NCBI RefSeq assembly: GCF_024296665.1
Contig: NZ_CP100762.1
Coordinates: 1,674,001 to 1,738,000 of the forward strand
DNA from: Salinilacihabitans rarus
GTDB taxonomy: Archaea; Halobacteriota; Halobacteria; Halobacteriales; Natrialbaceae
Direction: 5' to 3'
Length of the DNA: 64,000 nt
In this document: positions 52,806-61,048 of the stretch, in pieces
Position numbering within the stretch: the stretch's first letter is position 1
How the letters are laid out: each line of letters opens with the position of its first letter
Made by a program: the position numbers and the translations under genes
The notes under the pieces: model-generated
What the model was told of the DNA's origin: nothing
The model's input: only the letters and a program-made list of their open reading frames with translations
Databases searched by the model: none

Positions 52806-53180
52806 ATGGCCGAGCCGATAGAGCAACTGGAAGTGTGGTGTGCGGGGGAAGACTGGTGTCCGGTCACGTCCACCGCGCTGTTGATCGGCAAGAAGTGGCA
52901 CACCGTCGTTTTGCACCGGCTGCTCGCCAACGGGCCGCTCGGGTTCAACGCGCTGAAAGAGGAGGTCGGCGGCATCTCCAGTAAGGTTCTCTCGGACGTC
53001 CTCGAGGACCTCGAGACGAAACGACTGATCGACAGGGAGATCGTCAGCGAAAAACCGGTCCGCGTCGAGTACTCGTTGACCGAACTCGGCGAATCGCTCG
53101 AGCCGGTCATCTCGGAGATGGCCGACTGGGGGAACGAGTACCTCGTTCCGGCACCGGACGAGAGTAGTTCGATCGCGTGA
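52806..53180 (+). CDS. HxlR family redox-type transcriptional regulator
   Basis: 124 residues from ATG 52806. HxlR winged helix: CPVTSTALLIGKKWHTVVLHRLLANGPLGFNALKEEVGGISSKVLSDVLEDLETKRLI in order, then EYSLTELGESLEPVI. Two cysteines, Cys12 and Cys18, lie in the N-terminal arm where HxlR-type thiol sensors such as YodB and HypR carry their redox cysteines. TATA box and leaderless spacing favour 52806; a GTG at 52779 would place the start inside the operator. Probably autoregulated. Confidence 0.9.
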   Translation: MAEPIEQLEVWCAGEDWCPVTSTALLIGKKWHTVVLHRLLANGPLGFNALKEEVGGISSKVLSDVLEDLETKRLIDREIVSEKPVRVEYSLTELGESLEPVISEMADWGNEYLVPAPDESSSIA

Positions 53181-53333
53181 ATTCGACGGCCGCGTTCGTC
53201 CGACAAGTGACGGAACACCCGACTCACGTCATGAATACCGTCCTCCTGCGCGACACCACCCCGGACGTGTCCACCACGTGCACTCCCTCGATCCCCGAGC
53301 GGTCCACGCTCGACGCTGCCGTTCGCTCTGCGG

Positions 53334-54083
53334 GTGATACGGGTGACTGAGTCCGACGCGTATCCCCCGATCGAAGCCTACGGCGTCGTCGGCAACCTGG
53401 AGACGTGCGCGCTCGTCGGACCGGACGGATCGATCGACTGGTTCCCCTTCCCGCACCTCGAATCGCCGAGCATCCTCGCCGCGATCCTCGACGCCGAGCG
53501 CGGCGGTCGGTTTCGGATTCGTCCGACCGACTCGTTCGAGACGGACCGGTGGTACGTCGGGAAGACGAACGTCCTCGAGAACGGTTACGACGAGGACGTC
53601 GGGGCGTTCGTGCAGTCCTACGGGTCGGACGCGCTCGACGCGACGGGGCTGTTGCTCCCGGTCGTCGGCTTCCTGCCGTTCGACGACGAGCGCGTCCGGG
53701 GAACGATCGAGGCGATCGAGTCGGCGCTGGTCGACGACGACGTCTTCGTGTTACGATACGACGGCGAAGACGGACTCCCGGGCGACGAGGGAGCGTTCGT
53801 CCTCTGTTCGTGCTGGCTCGTCGACGCGCTCGCGCTCTCCGGGCGCGTCGACGAGGCCCGGTCCCGATTCGAGTCGCTGCTTTCGTACCTGAACCCGCTG
53901 GGGCTCGTCGCGGAGGAACTCGATCCCGAGACCGGAACCCACCTCGGGAACTACCCCCAGGCGTTCAGCCACATCGGGATCGTCAACAGCGCGCTCTACC
54001 TCGGCTACGCCCGGGGGCGCGAGACGCCCGGCCCAGCGCCGATGGGGATTCGTCTCGGCGAACCGATCTCGCCTCCCGAGTGA
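53334..54083 (+). pseudogene. Internally deleted GH15 glucoamylase-like gene
   Basis: 249 residues, a normal family member being about 600. Residues 1-~85 match the N-terminal beta domain (PPIEAYGVVGNLETCALVGPDGSIDWFPFP...GGRFRIRP, then TNVLE), which is joined in frame to the last part of the (alpha/alpha)6 barrel (DVGAFVQSYGSDALDATGLLLPVVGFLP...AFSHIGIVNSALYL). About 300-350 residues, including the catalytic glutamates, are missing. Expression of the remaining in-frame polypeptide is possible but it cannot be a hydrolase. The 39-codon frame from ATG 53231 that overlaps its start (MNTVLLRDTTPDVSTT) is probably noncoding. Confidence 0.65.
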
Positions 54084-54309
54084 GGGGCGTCCGGGAGTAG
54101 GTACGGCCGTCGATCGATGATCGTCACGTCACTGCCGAAGGTCCCAAAGGAGTGACCCCCATTCCGCGGCGACGTAACCGCCGGTCACCAGAGAATCGTA
54201 TTCGTTCGCGCGTTGGGTGCCACGTCCGTCGTAACGACCGGCGGGCCGGAATTCCCGTCGTCCGTGCGCGACCGACGCGTCGCCGTCGACGAGACGCGGT
54301 GAGGAACGC

Positions 54310-54322
54310 GTAACCCCGTTAC
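54310..54322. promoter_or_regulatory. Palindrome GTAAC-CCC-GTTAC upstream of the DsrE-like gene
   Basis: Perfect 5-bp inverted repeat with a three-base spacer, 51 bases before ATG 54373, just upstream of a TATA-like GCTTTTGTG (54337-54345). Same arms and spacer as the element at 48992. Confidence 0.65.
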
Positions 54323-54372
54323 TCGTCCGTTCGCGCGAGCTTTTGTGACCGACGGCCGTATCGAGGGTTACA

Positions 54373-54729
54373 ATGACGAAAGCAGCGGTCATCATCCTCG
54401 CAGGTACCGACTCCCACGCCGACGCCGGTCGACTCGTGAACGGGCTCGAAACGGCCAAGGAGTTCGCCGAAACGGACGGCGACGACGTCGAACTCATCTT
54501 CGACGGCGCCGGAACGCAGTGGATCCCGGAGCTAGAGGACGAAGGGAGCGATTATCACGACCTCTACCGGGCCGTTCGAGACGATGCGGCGGCCTGTGAC
54601 TTCTGTGCCGGGGCGTTCGGCGTCGGGGACGCCGTCGACGAGTCGACCGTCGTCGCGCTCGACGACCACGACGGCCACCCGAGCGTCCAGTCGCTCGTCG
54701 ACGACGGCTACGAAGTCATCACCTTCTGA
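54373..54729 (+). CDS. DsrE-like sulfur-transfer fold protein
   Basis: 118 residues, single DsrE/DsrF-like domain: MTKAAVIILAGTDSHADAGRLVNGLETAKEF, the loop DDVELIFDGAGTQWIPEL and the cysteine-bearing CDFCAGAFGV (Cys80, Cys83 approximately). DsrE proteins move sulfane sulfur between proteins or act as small thiol-dependent carriers. The palindrome at 54310 places it in the local regulon. The CDFC pair suggests persulfide chemistry. Confidence 0.85.
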   Translation: MTKAAVIILAGTDSHADAGRLVNGLETAKEFAETDGDDVELIFDGAGTQWIPELEDEGSDYHDLYRAVRDDAAACDFCAGAFGVGDAVDESTVVALDDHDGHPSVQSLVDDGYEVITF

Positions 54730-54811
54730 CGCCGGTCGATCGGAGCGCCCGGCCGTCGACAGTTGAAAGCCCCGCTTTGAATACCCCGCGCGTGGGCGCT
54801 GTATCTGGATT

Positions 54812-55237
54812 ATGCCCGTTGGCGAACTCGGTCCGGAGGAGGTCGTAACGGCGAGTAACGAAAGCACGCTGGGGGAGATCACGGAACTGCTCGACTCCGA
54901 AGGCGTGGGGACCGTCGTGATCACCGACGACGGCGCTCCCGTCGGGATCGTCACCGACCGCGACGCCGCCTTGGCGATCCACCAGTACGACGACGTCGCG
55001 GACGTGCCCGTAGCGGACGTGATGACGGACGATCCGGTGACGATCCGGGAAGACGAAGAGGCGATCGAGATTTCGCGGGCGATCGAGGAACACGACGTTC
55101 GTCGGTTCCCCGTCGTCGACGAAAACGGGAAGCTGACCGGAATCGTCACCCTCGACGACCTCGTCGCGACGATCGGCGAGCAACTCGACAACGTCGCGGA
55201 TACGATCGAGGTCCAATCGCCGGGATACAGCCCCTGA
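54812..55237 (+). CDS. CBS domain pair protein
   Basis: 141 residues, two CBS domains: LLDSEGVGTVVITDDGAPVGIVTDRDAALAI (~25-60) and MTDDPVTIREDEEAIEISRAIEEHDVRRFPVVDENGKLTGIVTLDDLVA (~75-130, in pieces). Binds adenine nucleotides or S-adenosylmethionine and acts as a regulator of partner proteins. Starts 83 bases after the DsrE-like gene on the same strand; co-transcription is possible. Confidence 0.92.
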   Translation: MPVGELGPEEVVTASNESTLGEITELLDSEGVGTVVITDDGAPVGIVTDRDAALAIHQYDDVADVPVADVMTDDPVTIREDEEAIEISRAIEEHDVRRFPVVDENGKLTGIVTLDDLVATIGEQLDNVADTIEVQSPGYSP

Positions 55238-55358
55238 CGGGGCGCGATCGGCGGTTCGTCCGGGGAACGAGGCCGTTTATCGATTCTCGTACGATAGATC
55301 GCCTCACATGTGCGGGTAAACCGGTGGAGATAAGTGTGTGAGCGGGGAGGATACCGGT

Positions 55359-55544
55359 ATGGGTTTTGGTAGCTACGACGAATCCGAGCAGCGGCAACCC
55401 GACGCGGATGTCGACGAGGACGAAGAGACCGCCGTCACCGTCCACGAGAACGACTACGAGGGCGAGATGAGCGTCGAGACCGGCGGCTCGACCGACGACC
55501 TCCTCGGCCAGCTCCAGGACATCAAAGAATCGAAAGAGGAGTGA
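55359..55544 (+). CDS. DUF5786 family small acidic protein, copy 2
   Basis: 61 residues: MGFGSYDESEQRQPDADVDE, a varying linker, then VHENDYEGEMSVETGGST and DDLLGQLQDIKESKEE. Same family as copy 1 at 6137. Over the last ~80 bases of the shared part the DNA is identical or nearly so even at third positions, although the flanks are unrelated. TATA-like GTTTATCGA (about 55274-55282) lies some 80 bases before the start, leaving a leader of about 55 bases. Confidence 0.85.
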   Translation: MGFGSYDESEQRQPDADVDEDEETAVTVHENDYEGEMSVETGGSTDDLLGQLQDIKESKEE

Positions 55545-55710
55545 GGCCGCGTCACGTCCGACGGTACGGGCGTCGGCACGCGGCTCACCGGTGTAGGCTC
55601 CATAACGGGACTCGAACCCGTCGCTCATAGGTTTCCCACCCAGTTTCTCGACGTCGTCTCCCGAGAATCCGCTCGAAGCGATACCGTACTCGTGGTGGAC
55701 GGGGCAACCG

Positions 55711-55953
55711 ATGCCCGAGGAAGAACTCTTCAAAACGGAAGCACTGCGGCCGCGGGCCGAGATCGCCGAAGCGCTCGTCTCCGCCGCCGAACGGATCCGC
55801 TCCGGGTCCGTGCGCCTGGAGAGCGGACCGGAGGAGCGGCGCGTGGCCCTCCCCGAAACCCCCACGTTCGAAGTCGAACTCGAACGACTGACCGATTCGG
55901 AGACCGCGGAGGAACGGTACGAACTGGAGGACGAAATTCGGTGGACCGAGTAG
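55711..55953 (+). CDS. Amphi-Trp domain protein
   Basis: 80 residues, acidic; RPRAEIAEALVSAAERIRSGSVRLESG and RYELEDEIRWTE ending in the amphipathic Trp-containing helix. The amphi-Trp family is a small haloarchaeal group, function unknown. Single gene between the DUF5786 copy and RNase J, convergent with the latter. Confidence 0.78.
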   Translation: MPEEELFKTEALRPRAEIAEALVSAAERIRSGSVRLESGPEERRVALPETPTFEVELERLTDSETAEERYELEDEIRWTE

Positions 55954-56048
55954 CACAGGCTACAGCGAACGTGGCCGCGCACGCGGTCAACTCACCTCGT
56001 TCACGAACGCCTACATGACAGCCTCGGCGCTGTGGCGCCGAGTCCGGC

Positions 56049-57395
56049 CTATTCCACTATCGGGATGACGTTCCCGTTGGACGTGACGTGGAGGTCGCGA
56101 TCGAGCGCGTACCCCTGTTCGGACGCGAGATCGACGTACCCCGAGAAGCCCTTCAGGTCCTGGTGGGCGGGGATGATGTGCTGGGGCTGGAGCGCGTCGA
56201 GCATCTCGTAGTGGCCCTCCTGACGGAGGTGACCGGAAACGTGAATATCCGAGTAGACGCGCGCGCCCTGCATGCCGAGGAGTTTCTCGGCCTGGTAGCG
56301 CTGGCCCTCGTTCGTGGGCTCCGGAATGACGCGGGCGGAGAAGACGACCTTGTCGCCGTCGTCGAGTTCGTACGGGGTCTCGCCGCGGGCCATCCGCGTG
56401 AGCATCGCGCGCGGTTCGCCCTGATGGCCCGTCACGACCGGCAAGAAATTGCCCTTGCCCTCGTTCATGATGCGTTTGAACGTCCGGTCGACGGACTTTC
56501 GGTGGCCGAACATCCCGATATCCGACGGGAAGTCGATACCGAGTCGCTCGGCGGTGCCGGAGTACTTCTCCATCGACCGGCCCAGGAGAATCGGCTGTCG
56601 ACCGATCTCCCTCGCGAACTCGACGAGGGACGTCACGCGGGCGATGTGACTCGAAAAGGTCGTCGCGACGATGCCGCCCGTGTAATCCTCCATGCTGTAG
56701 AGCGTATCCCGAAGGTGCTCGCGGGCGACGCTTTCGGAGGGCGTGCGACCCTTCTTGTTCGCGTTGGTGCAGTCCTCGATGTAACAGAGCACGCCCTCTC
56801 CTTCGCGCCCGATTTCGCGGAACCGCTGCATGTCGATCGGGTCGCCGATGACCGGCGTGTGGTCCATGCGCTTGTCCAGCCCGTAGACGATCGCCCCCTC
56901 CGGGGTGTGCAACACGGGGTTGATCGCGTCGATGATCGAGTGCGTGACGTTGACGAACTCGAGTTCGACCCCGTGGTCCCCGATCGTCATCGTCTCGCCG
57001 GGGTCCATCTCGATCAGGTCGTTTCCGACGCCGAACTTCTGTTCGTCTTTTATTTCCTCTCTCACCAGCTCGAGGGTGAACGGCGTCGCGACGACCGGCG
57101 CGTCGTACCGGTGGGCGAGTTTGGAGATGGCGCCGATGTGGTCGAGATGACCGTGGGTCGGCACGATCGCCTGCACGTCACCATCCAGGTCCGACATGAC
57201 CCGATCGTCCGGGATCGCGCCCATGTCGATCAGGTCCAGGCTGTGCATGCCCTCGGTCCGGACGTTGTCGTGAATGAGGACCTTCGACAGGTTGAGTCCC
57301 ATGTCGAAGATGACGACGTCGTTCCCTGCGCGGACGGCGGTCATCTGCCGTCCGACTTCCTCGTAACCGCCTATAGTGGCAATTTCGATTTCCAT
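56049..57395 (-). CDS. rnj: Ribonuclease J (aRNase J)
   Basis: 448 residues. Metallo-beta-lactamase motif HGHLDHIG with His81, His83, Asp85 and His86, beta-CASP domain (motifs: [21 protein letters not shown]) and the C-terminal HIIPAHQDL. aRNase J is a 5'-3' exoribonuclease of archaea, acting in mRNA turnover. Start 57395 ([17 protein letters not shown]) is standard for the family. Confidence 0.95.
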   Translation of the reverse strand: MEIEIATIGGYEEVGRQMTAVRAGNDVVIFDMGLNLSKVLIHDNVRTEGMHSLDLIDMGAIPDDRVMSDLDGDVQAIVPTHGHLDHIGAISKLAHRYDAPVVATPFTLELVREEIKDEQKFGVGNDLIEMDPGETMTIGDHGVELEFVNVTHSIIDAINPVLHTPEGAIVYGLDKRMDHTPVIGDPIDMQRFREIGREGEGVLCYIEDCTNANKKGRTPSESVAREHLRDTLYSMEDYTGGIVATTFSSHIARVTSLVEFAREIGRQPILLGRSMEKYSGTAERLGIDFPSDIGMFGHRKSVDRTFKRIMNEGKGNFLPVVTGHQGEPRAMLTRMARGETPYELDDGDKVVFSARVIPEPTNEGQRYQAEKLLGMQGARVYSDIHVSGHLRQEGHYEMLDALQPQHIIPAHQDLKGFSGYVDLASEQGYALDRDLHVTSNGNVIPIVE

Positions 57396-57942
57396 TGGTA
57401 AACCCGATCATAGCCGTCCGCACGATACGGCCCCACCGCCAGAACGGCCGCAAGATAGTGGAGTACGGACGTTCGGTTCGCGAACACCACGAGGACGTCA
57501 TCGTCGGTATCCGAATCGAACGGTCCGTTCCAACCGTGCCAGGAAGGCGCCTCTTTCGGTCAGGTAGAAAGCCACGGCCTGGCTATAAGTATCTGCGGGT
57601 GTCGCGCGGATCGAGGTCCGACGTCGAGTCCGCGGCGATTGCGCGACGCACTCGACGCGGTTCGGGCGGCTCTCTCGACGAGATACCGATGCTAGATCGT
57701 TCCGTAGATCGTCCGAATCGTACACGTGTACTCACTGACGGCTCGCAGACCTATCGTGACGAAACGTATTTAGGGGAAAGCGAGAAACAAACGGCTAGCT
57801 TCGGTTCGGTCTCGTTTCCTTCGTAATGCCTCGATCGGTGCGGCCCGTTGGCGGTGTCCTCCTCCCGAGGCTGTCCGGCCCAGTACGCGCGGTTCGGCGG
57901 GCGAACTGCTGGTGGAACGAGACCGCACGTCCGTCCCGACCC
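57396..57942. other. Intergenic, no gene seen
   Basis: 547 bases between RNase J (reverse) and the small cysteine-containing protein. Contains TATA-like GGCTATAAGTATC (57577-57589) and ACGTATTTAGG (57764-57774), so short transcripts are possible, but no frame keeps coding bias. Slight scraps of a former gene (VREHHEDVIVGIRIERS near 57480) are too weak to name. Confidence 0.5.
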
Positions 57943-58140
57943 ATGCCCTCGGAATTCGACCTCCCATGTTCGCCGTGTGGAAACGACCTTCGAAAAACGA
58001 CAGTCGATTCCGTCGAACTCGGACCCGACGTCGAACGCGAGGAGCCCATCGTCGTCGCCGTAGGTTGCGCGTGTGGCGAACGACGCCATCCGGACCGGAC
58101 GCTCGCCCGGCTCGACCGGGTTACGTCCCGACAGTCGTGA
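57943..58140 (+). CDS. Small cysteine-rich protein, haloarchaeal
   Basis: 65 residues, MPSEFDLPCSPCGNDLRKTT and VGCACGERRHPDR. Two Cys-x-x/x-Cys pairs could bind zinc. Family not recognised. It precedes the DUF7504 gene by 40 bases on the same strand. Confidence 0.55.
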   Translation: MPSEFDLPCSPCGNDLRKTTVDSVELGPDVEREEPIVVAVGCACGERRHPDRTLARLDRVTSRQS

Positions 58141-58180
58141 GCGCTCCCGAACGACCGCCGAGTACCCTTCCCGATAACGC

Positions 58181-58834
58181 ATGCCATCTCCCAGCGCGAA
58201 TACCCGACCCGACGACGATTCAGTCGACCTCGACGCACTTCCCGAAACCGTCGCGAGCGGCTCGACGCTTCTCGTCGCGACGCCCGAGCCGATCGACGGG
58301 TACGCGTTACCGCTTCGGATCGCGGATCGATACGCACGCTCGGACGAGTGCCGTCTCGTCGTGACCGCGACCGTCGACGCCGAACGAACGATTCGGCAAC
58401 AGCTGTCGCTCTCTCCATCTCCTGCGCCCGGATTCGGCGTCGTAGATGCGACCGGGGACGAACACCTCCTCTCCCTCTACCAGGAGTATCCGACGGTCTA
58501 CCTCCCGTATCCGGGAGAGCTGGCTCACGTTAGCCTCGCCCTCTGGGAACTGGAAACGGCGCTCTCGCCCTCGCGGCCGAACCCCCACCTGATTTTCCGG
58601 TCGCTTTCCCCGCTCCTCGCCGAAGACTCCCTCGAGCGCGTCACGAACGTTCTCGGACGGCTAATCGAGCAACGCCGATCCAGCGGGAGCCTGACCGTAC
58701 TCGGCATCGAATACACGGCCCACGACGAGCACACGATGGCCGCTCTCAGGGCGCTCGCCGACGCTATCGTGTGGGTCGATACGTCTCCCGACGCTCGACT
58801 CGAACTCGATTACCGACGGATACGAAACCGGTAA
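58181..58834 (+). CDS. DUF7504 family (RecA-like) protein
   Basis: 217 residues. The DUF7504 pattern is seen in SGSTLLVATPEPIDGYALPLRIADRYA at the start and LFLYQEYPTVYLPYPGEL, HLIFRSLSPLLAEDSLERVTNVL, LGIEYTAHDEHTMAALRALADAIVWVD in the body. These proteins look like degenerate KaiC/RecA ATPases of Halobacteria; function unknown. No functional P-loop is visible. Confidence 0.78.
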   Translation: MPSPSANTRPDDDSVDLDALPETVASGSTLLVATPEPIDGYALPLRIADRYARSDECRLVVTATVDAERTIRQQLSLSPSPAPGFGVVDATGDEHLLSLYQEYPTVYLPYPGELAHVSLALWELETALSPSRPNPHLIFRSLSPLLAEDSLERVTNVLGRLIEQRRSSGSLTVLGIEYTAHDEHTMAALRALADAIVWVDTSPDARLELDYRRIRNR

Positions 58835-59135
58835 CGTGATCGTCGACTTCGCTTGGCGGTGTTTCCTCCGAATAGACGGTTCGTCACGCGCCACCGTCCC
58901 TGCGCTCATAGATTCGAATCGGAAACCTCTCTCCTCCGTCTCGTCTCCGTTGGATGCGCCCGTTCAGCGCCGGGACGAGGACGACGACCGGGAGAGCGAT
59001 TGAGCCGCCATCGAGCCGATTTCCGGCGACGAACGCGAGCGAGTCGCTCACGACCCCTCAAGTGGGCCGCGAACACGTCCGAACGCCGACCGACGCCAAC
59101 CTCTATTGGCGTCCGCGTGGCCACGCTCATACGGT
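58835..59135. other. Intergenic, no gene seen
   Basis: 301 bases before the alpha/beta hydrolase gene. GCTCATAGATTCG (58907-58919) and CTCTATTGGC (59101-59110) are weak TATA-like sites; the second is 26-33 bases before ATG 59136, consistent with a leaderless mRNA. Confidence 0.4.
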
Positions 59136-59972
59136 ATGGATTACGAGTCATGGGCCGAAAACCAGGAAACGTCGACGGTATCGGTCGACGAGCACGACCT
59201 CGAAGTCGCCTACTACGACGACGGCGACGGCGAGCCGGTGCTGTTCTGCCACGGCATCCCGACGTCGTCGTTCCTCTGGCGCGACGTCGTCCCGTCGCTC
59301 GCCGACGAGTACCGGGTGATCGCACCCGACATGGTGGGATACGGCAACTCGGCGATGTACGACGGCTTCGATCGCTCGATCCGGGCGCAGGAGGAGATGG
59401 TCGACGGACTCGTCGACGAACTGGGCCTCGAGACGGTCTCGTTCGTCGGACACGACCTCGGCGGTGGGGTGGCGCTTCGCTACGCCGCCCACCGCCCCGA
59501 CGCGGTCGAGACCCTCGTCCTCTCGAACGCGGTCTGTTACGACTCGTGGCCGATCGAGACGATCGTCACCCTCGGACTGCCGTCGACGATAAACGAGATG
59601 AGCGTCGACGACGCACGAGAGCTACTCGAAGGGATGTTCCGAGAGACCCGCTACGACGATCCGGACGGCGCGTTCGTCGAGGGGATGCTCGCACCGTGGG
59701 ACTCCGACGAGGCGATCGTCTCGCTCTCGCGAAATGCCATCGGAACGAATACGAGCCACACGACCGAGATCGATCCAAGCGAAATCGCCGCTCGGACGCT
59801 CCTGCTGTGGGGCGTCGAGGACGAGTTCCAGCCGATCGAGTACGCCGAACGGCTGGAAGACGATATTTCGGGTGCCACCCTCGTCGGCGTCGACGAGGCC
59901 TCTCACTGGGTCATGGCCGACCGGCCCGACGCGTACACCGACCACCTCCGCGAGTTCCTCGACGGCGCCTGA
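59136..59972 (+). CDS. Alpha/beta hydrolase, dehalogenase/epoxide-hydrolase type
   Basis: 278 residues from ATG 59136. Oxyanion part CHGIPTSSFLWRDV, nucleophile elbow GHDLGGG (Asp nucleophile), an acid in GVEDEFQPIEYA and the final histidine in EASHWVMADRP. An Asp at the nucleophile position points to haloalkane dehalogenases and epoxide hydrolases rather than serine esterases. Substrate unknown. Confidence 0.85.
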   Translation: MDYESWAENQETSTVSVDEHDLEVAYYDDGDGEPVLFCHGIPTSSFLWRDVVPSLADEYRVIAPDMVGYGNSAMYDGFDRSIRAQEEMVDGLVDELGLETVSFVGHDLGGGVALRYAAHRPDAVETLVLSNAVCYDSWPIETIVTLGLPSTINEMSVDDARELLEGMFRETRYDDPDGAFVEGMLAPWDSDEAIVSLSRNAIGTNTSHTTEIDPSEIAARTLLLWGVEDEFQPIEYAERLEDDISGATLVGVDEASHWVMADRPDAYTDHLREFLDGA

Positions 59973-59991
59973 TCCGTCCACGTCTCTCGAC

Positions 59992-60220
59992 TCACACCTT
60001 CACCTTCCGCTCGCTGAAATCGACAAATAGCACGTGCCGTAAGGTCTGCCGGAAGAACGAAAGCGCCCGCGGGAAGTTCGCGACCTCCATCGCGTGCCTC
60101 CAACCAGGTGGACGCGATCGCGAACTGCTCGCCGTCGTCGGCCCAGCGAAGTGCGACGCCGGGATCGTCCGGCTCGGCGGCGCTCGCGTACGGGAGGCCG
60201 TCGGTCTTGCGCTGGGGCAT
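59992..60220 (-). pseudogene. Frameshifted small haloarchaeal gene
   Basis: On the reverse strand ATG 60220 opens MPQRKTDGLPYASAAEPDDP and WADDGEQFAIASTWLEAR, after which coding bias moves to another frame (AMEVANFPRALSFFRQTLRH, VLFVDFSERKVKV, stop TGA at 59992). A single indel near 60105 would restore one ~76-residue protein. A third, in-frame upstream piece (60409-60236, MLVRLESWRAVTVAEALTRR) ends with TGA 15 bases before this ATG and could be a separate small gene or part of the same broken one. Family not recognised. Confidence 0.5.
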
Positions 60221-60235
60221 CGCCGTCGACAGCCG

Positions 60236-60409
60236 TCAGTCGTCGACGCCGGGGGCCGGCACCACCACGTCGACCGCAAGCGCGGCCGGATCGTCGTCAC
60301 GGCGGGTGACCGCGAGCGCGACGACAGCGAGGCGATCCCCCCTTCCGCGTCTACGAGTCAGGGCCTCGGCGACGGTCACGGCCCGCCACGACTCCAGTCG
60401 AACCAACAT
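60236..60409 (-). CDS. Possible small protein, unrecognised
   Basis: 57 codons from ATG 60409 (MLVRLESWRAVTVAEALTRR...DDDPAALAVDVVVPAPGVDD). Coding bias is present but no family is seen; it lies directly in front of the frameshifted gene and may belong to it. Confidence 0.35.
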   Translation of the reverse strand: MLVRLESWRAVTVAEALTRRRGRGDRLAVVALAVTRRDDDPAALAVDVVVPAPGVDD

Positions 60410-60465
60410 TCCTTCCCGCAGAAGAGAGACCGGAAGGACTGATGGAGACGACCGGGAGTTCAGGT

Positions 60466-60918
60466 TTAGTGGAGGAAGAGCACGTTCACCTCGAGTTCTC
60501 CGCCGTCGAGAACGCGGATCGTCACGTTGGCCGGCTCGCCGTCGTCCGCTACCTCCCATTCCTTGTCCTGTTGGGCCACCGCCGTCTCGACGGCAACGCG
60601 ATAGCGGCCGGGATCCGAGAGGAGGCCGACTGCGACGACCGAGTCCGCCGGATCCATCTCCGAATTGACCTGGAAGAGCGTCGTCTCGTCGTCACCTCTG
60701 GTCCGGTCGAGTCTCACGTCGACCTGTTGAGCAGTTCCGGTGGTGTTCTGTACTTTCAGCGTGCCCGAGGATCCGAGCTGTGACATGGTCGTGTCGTCGT
60801 CGGGTGATTGAGTGGTTTCTCTGCTGTCTTCACCGCGTCTGCCTGGCGGCCGCAAGTACTGGGCTGCCGGGAGCGTCGCCCCAAGTACTGTGACGCCGAG
60901 GAACGCTCGTCGTTTCAT
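60466..60918 (-). CDS. Tat-exported small protein with a beta-rich mature domain
   Basis: 150 residues from ATG 60918 (MKRRAFLGVTVLGATLPAAQ), which gives a proper twin-arginine signal; a longer reading from 60933 only adds MLSGV. The mature part (SGTLKVQNTTGTAQQVDVRLDR...ANVTIRVLDGGELEVNVLF) is beta-strand rich, like the C-terminal half of extracytoplasmic Ig-like or pilin-like proteins. No known family. Confidence 0.65.
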   Translation of the reverse strand: MKRRAFLGVTVLGATLPAAQYLRPPGRRGEDSRETTQSPDDDTTMSQLGSSGTLKVQNTTGTAQQVDVRLDRTRGDDETTLFQVNSEMDPADSVVAVGLLSDPGRYRVAVETAVAQQDKEWEVADDGEPANVTIRVLDGGELEVNVLFLH

Positions 60919-61048
60919 TACTCCTGAGAGCATATGGCGGACGTTCTATCAAATACCTTCTGTTGACCAAAATATGTATTTGAGCGTTAGCCGGGTCGAA
61001 GGCTCTTCGGGGCGGTCCAACCCGGCCGAGCCTGCGTGCGCGAAGCTG

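Noticed and set aside
53231-53350. 39-codon ORF (MNTVLLRDTTPDVS) overlapping the GH15 start
   Set aside because: Weak coding bias and no family; may be leftover DNA of a neighbouring gene.
55598-55640. Possible tRNA gene
   Set aside because: Only a T-arm is seen; there is no D-arm, anticodon arm or matching 5' acceptor strand.
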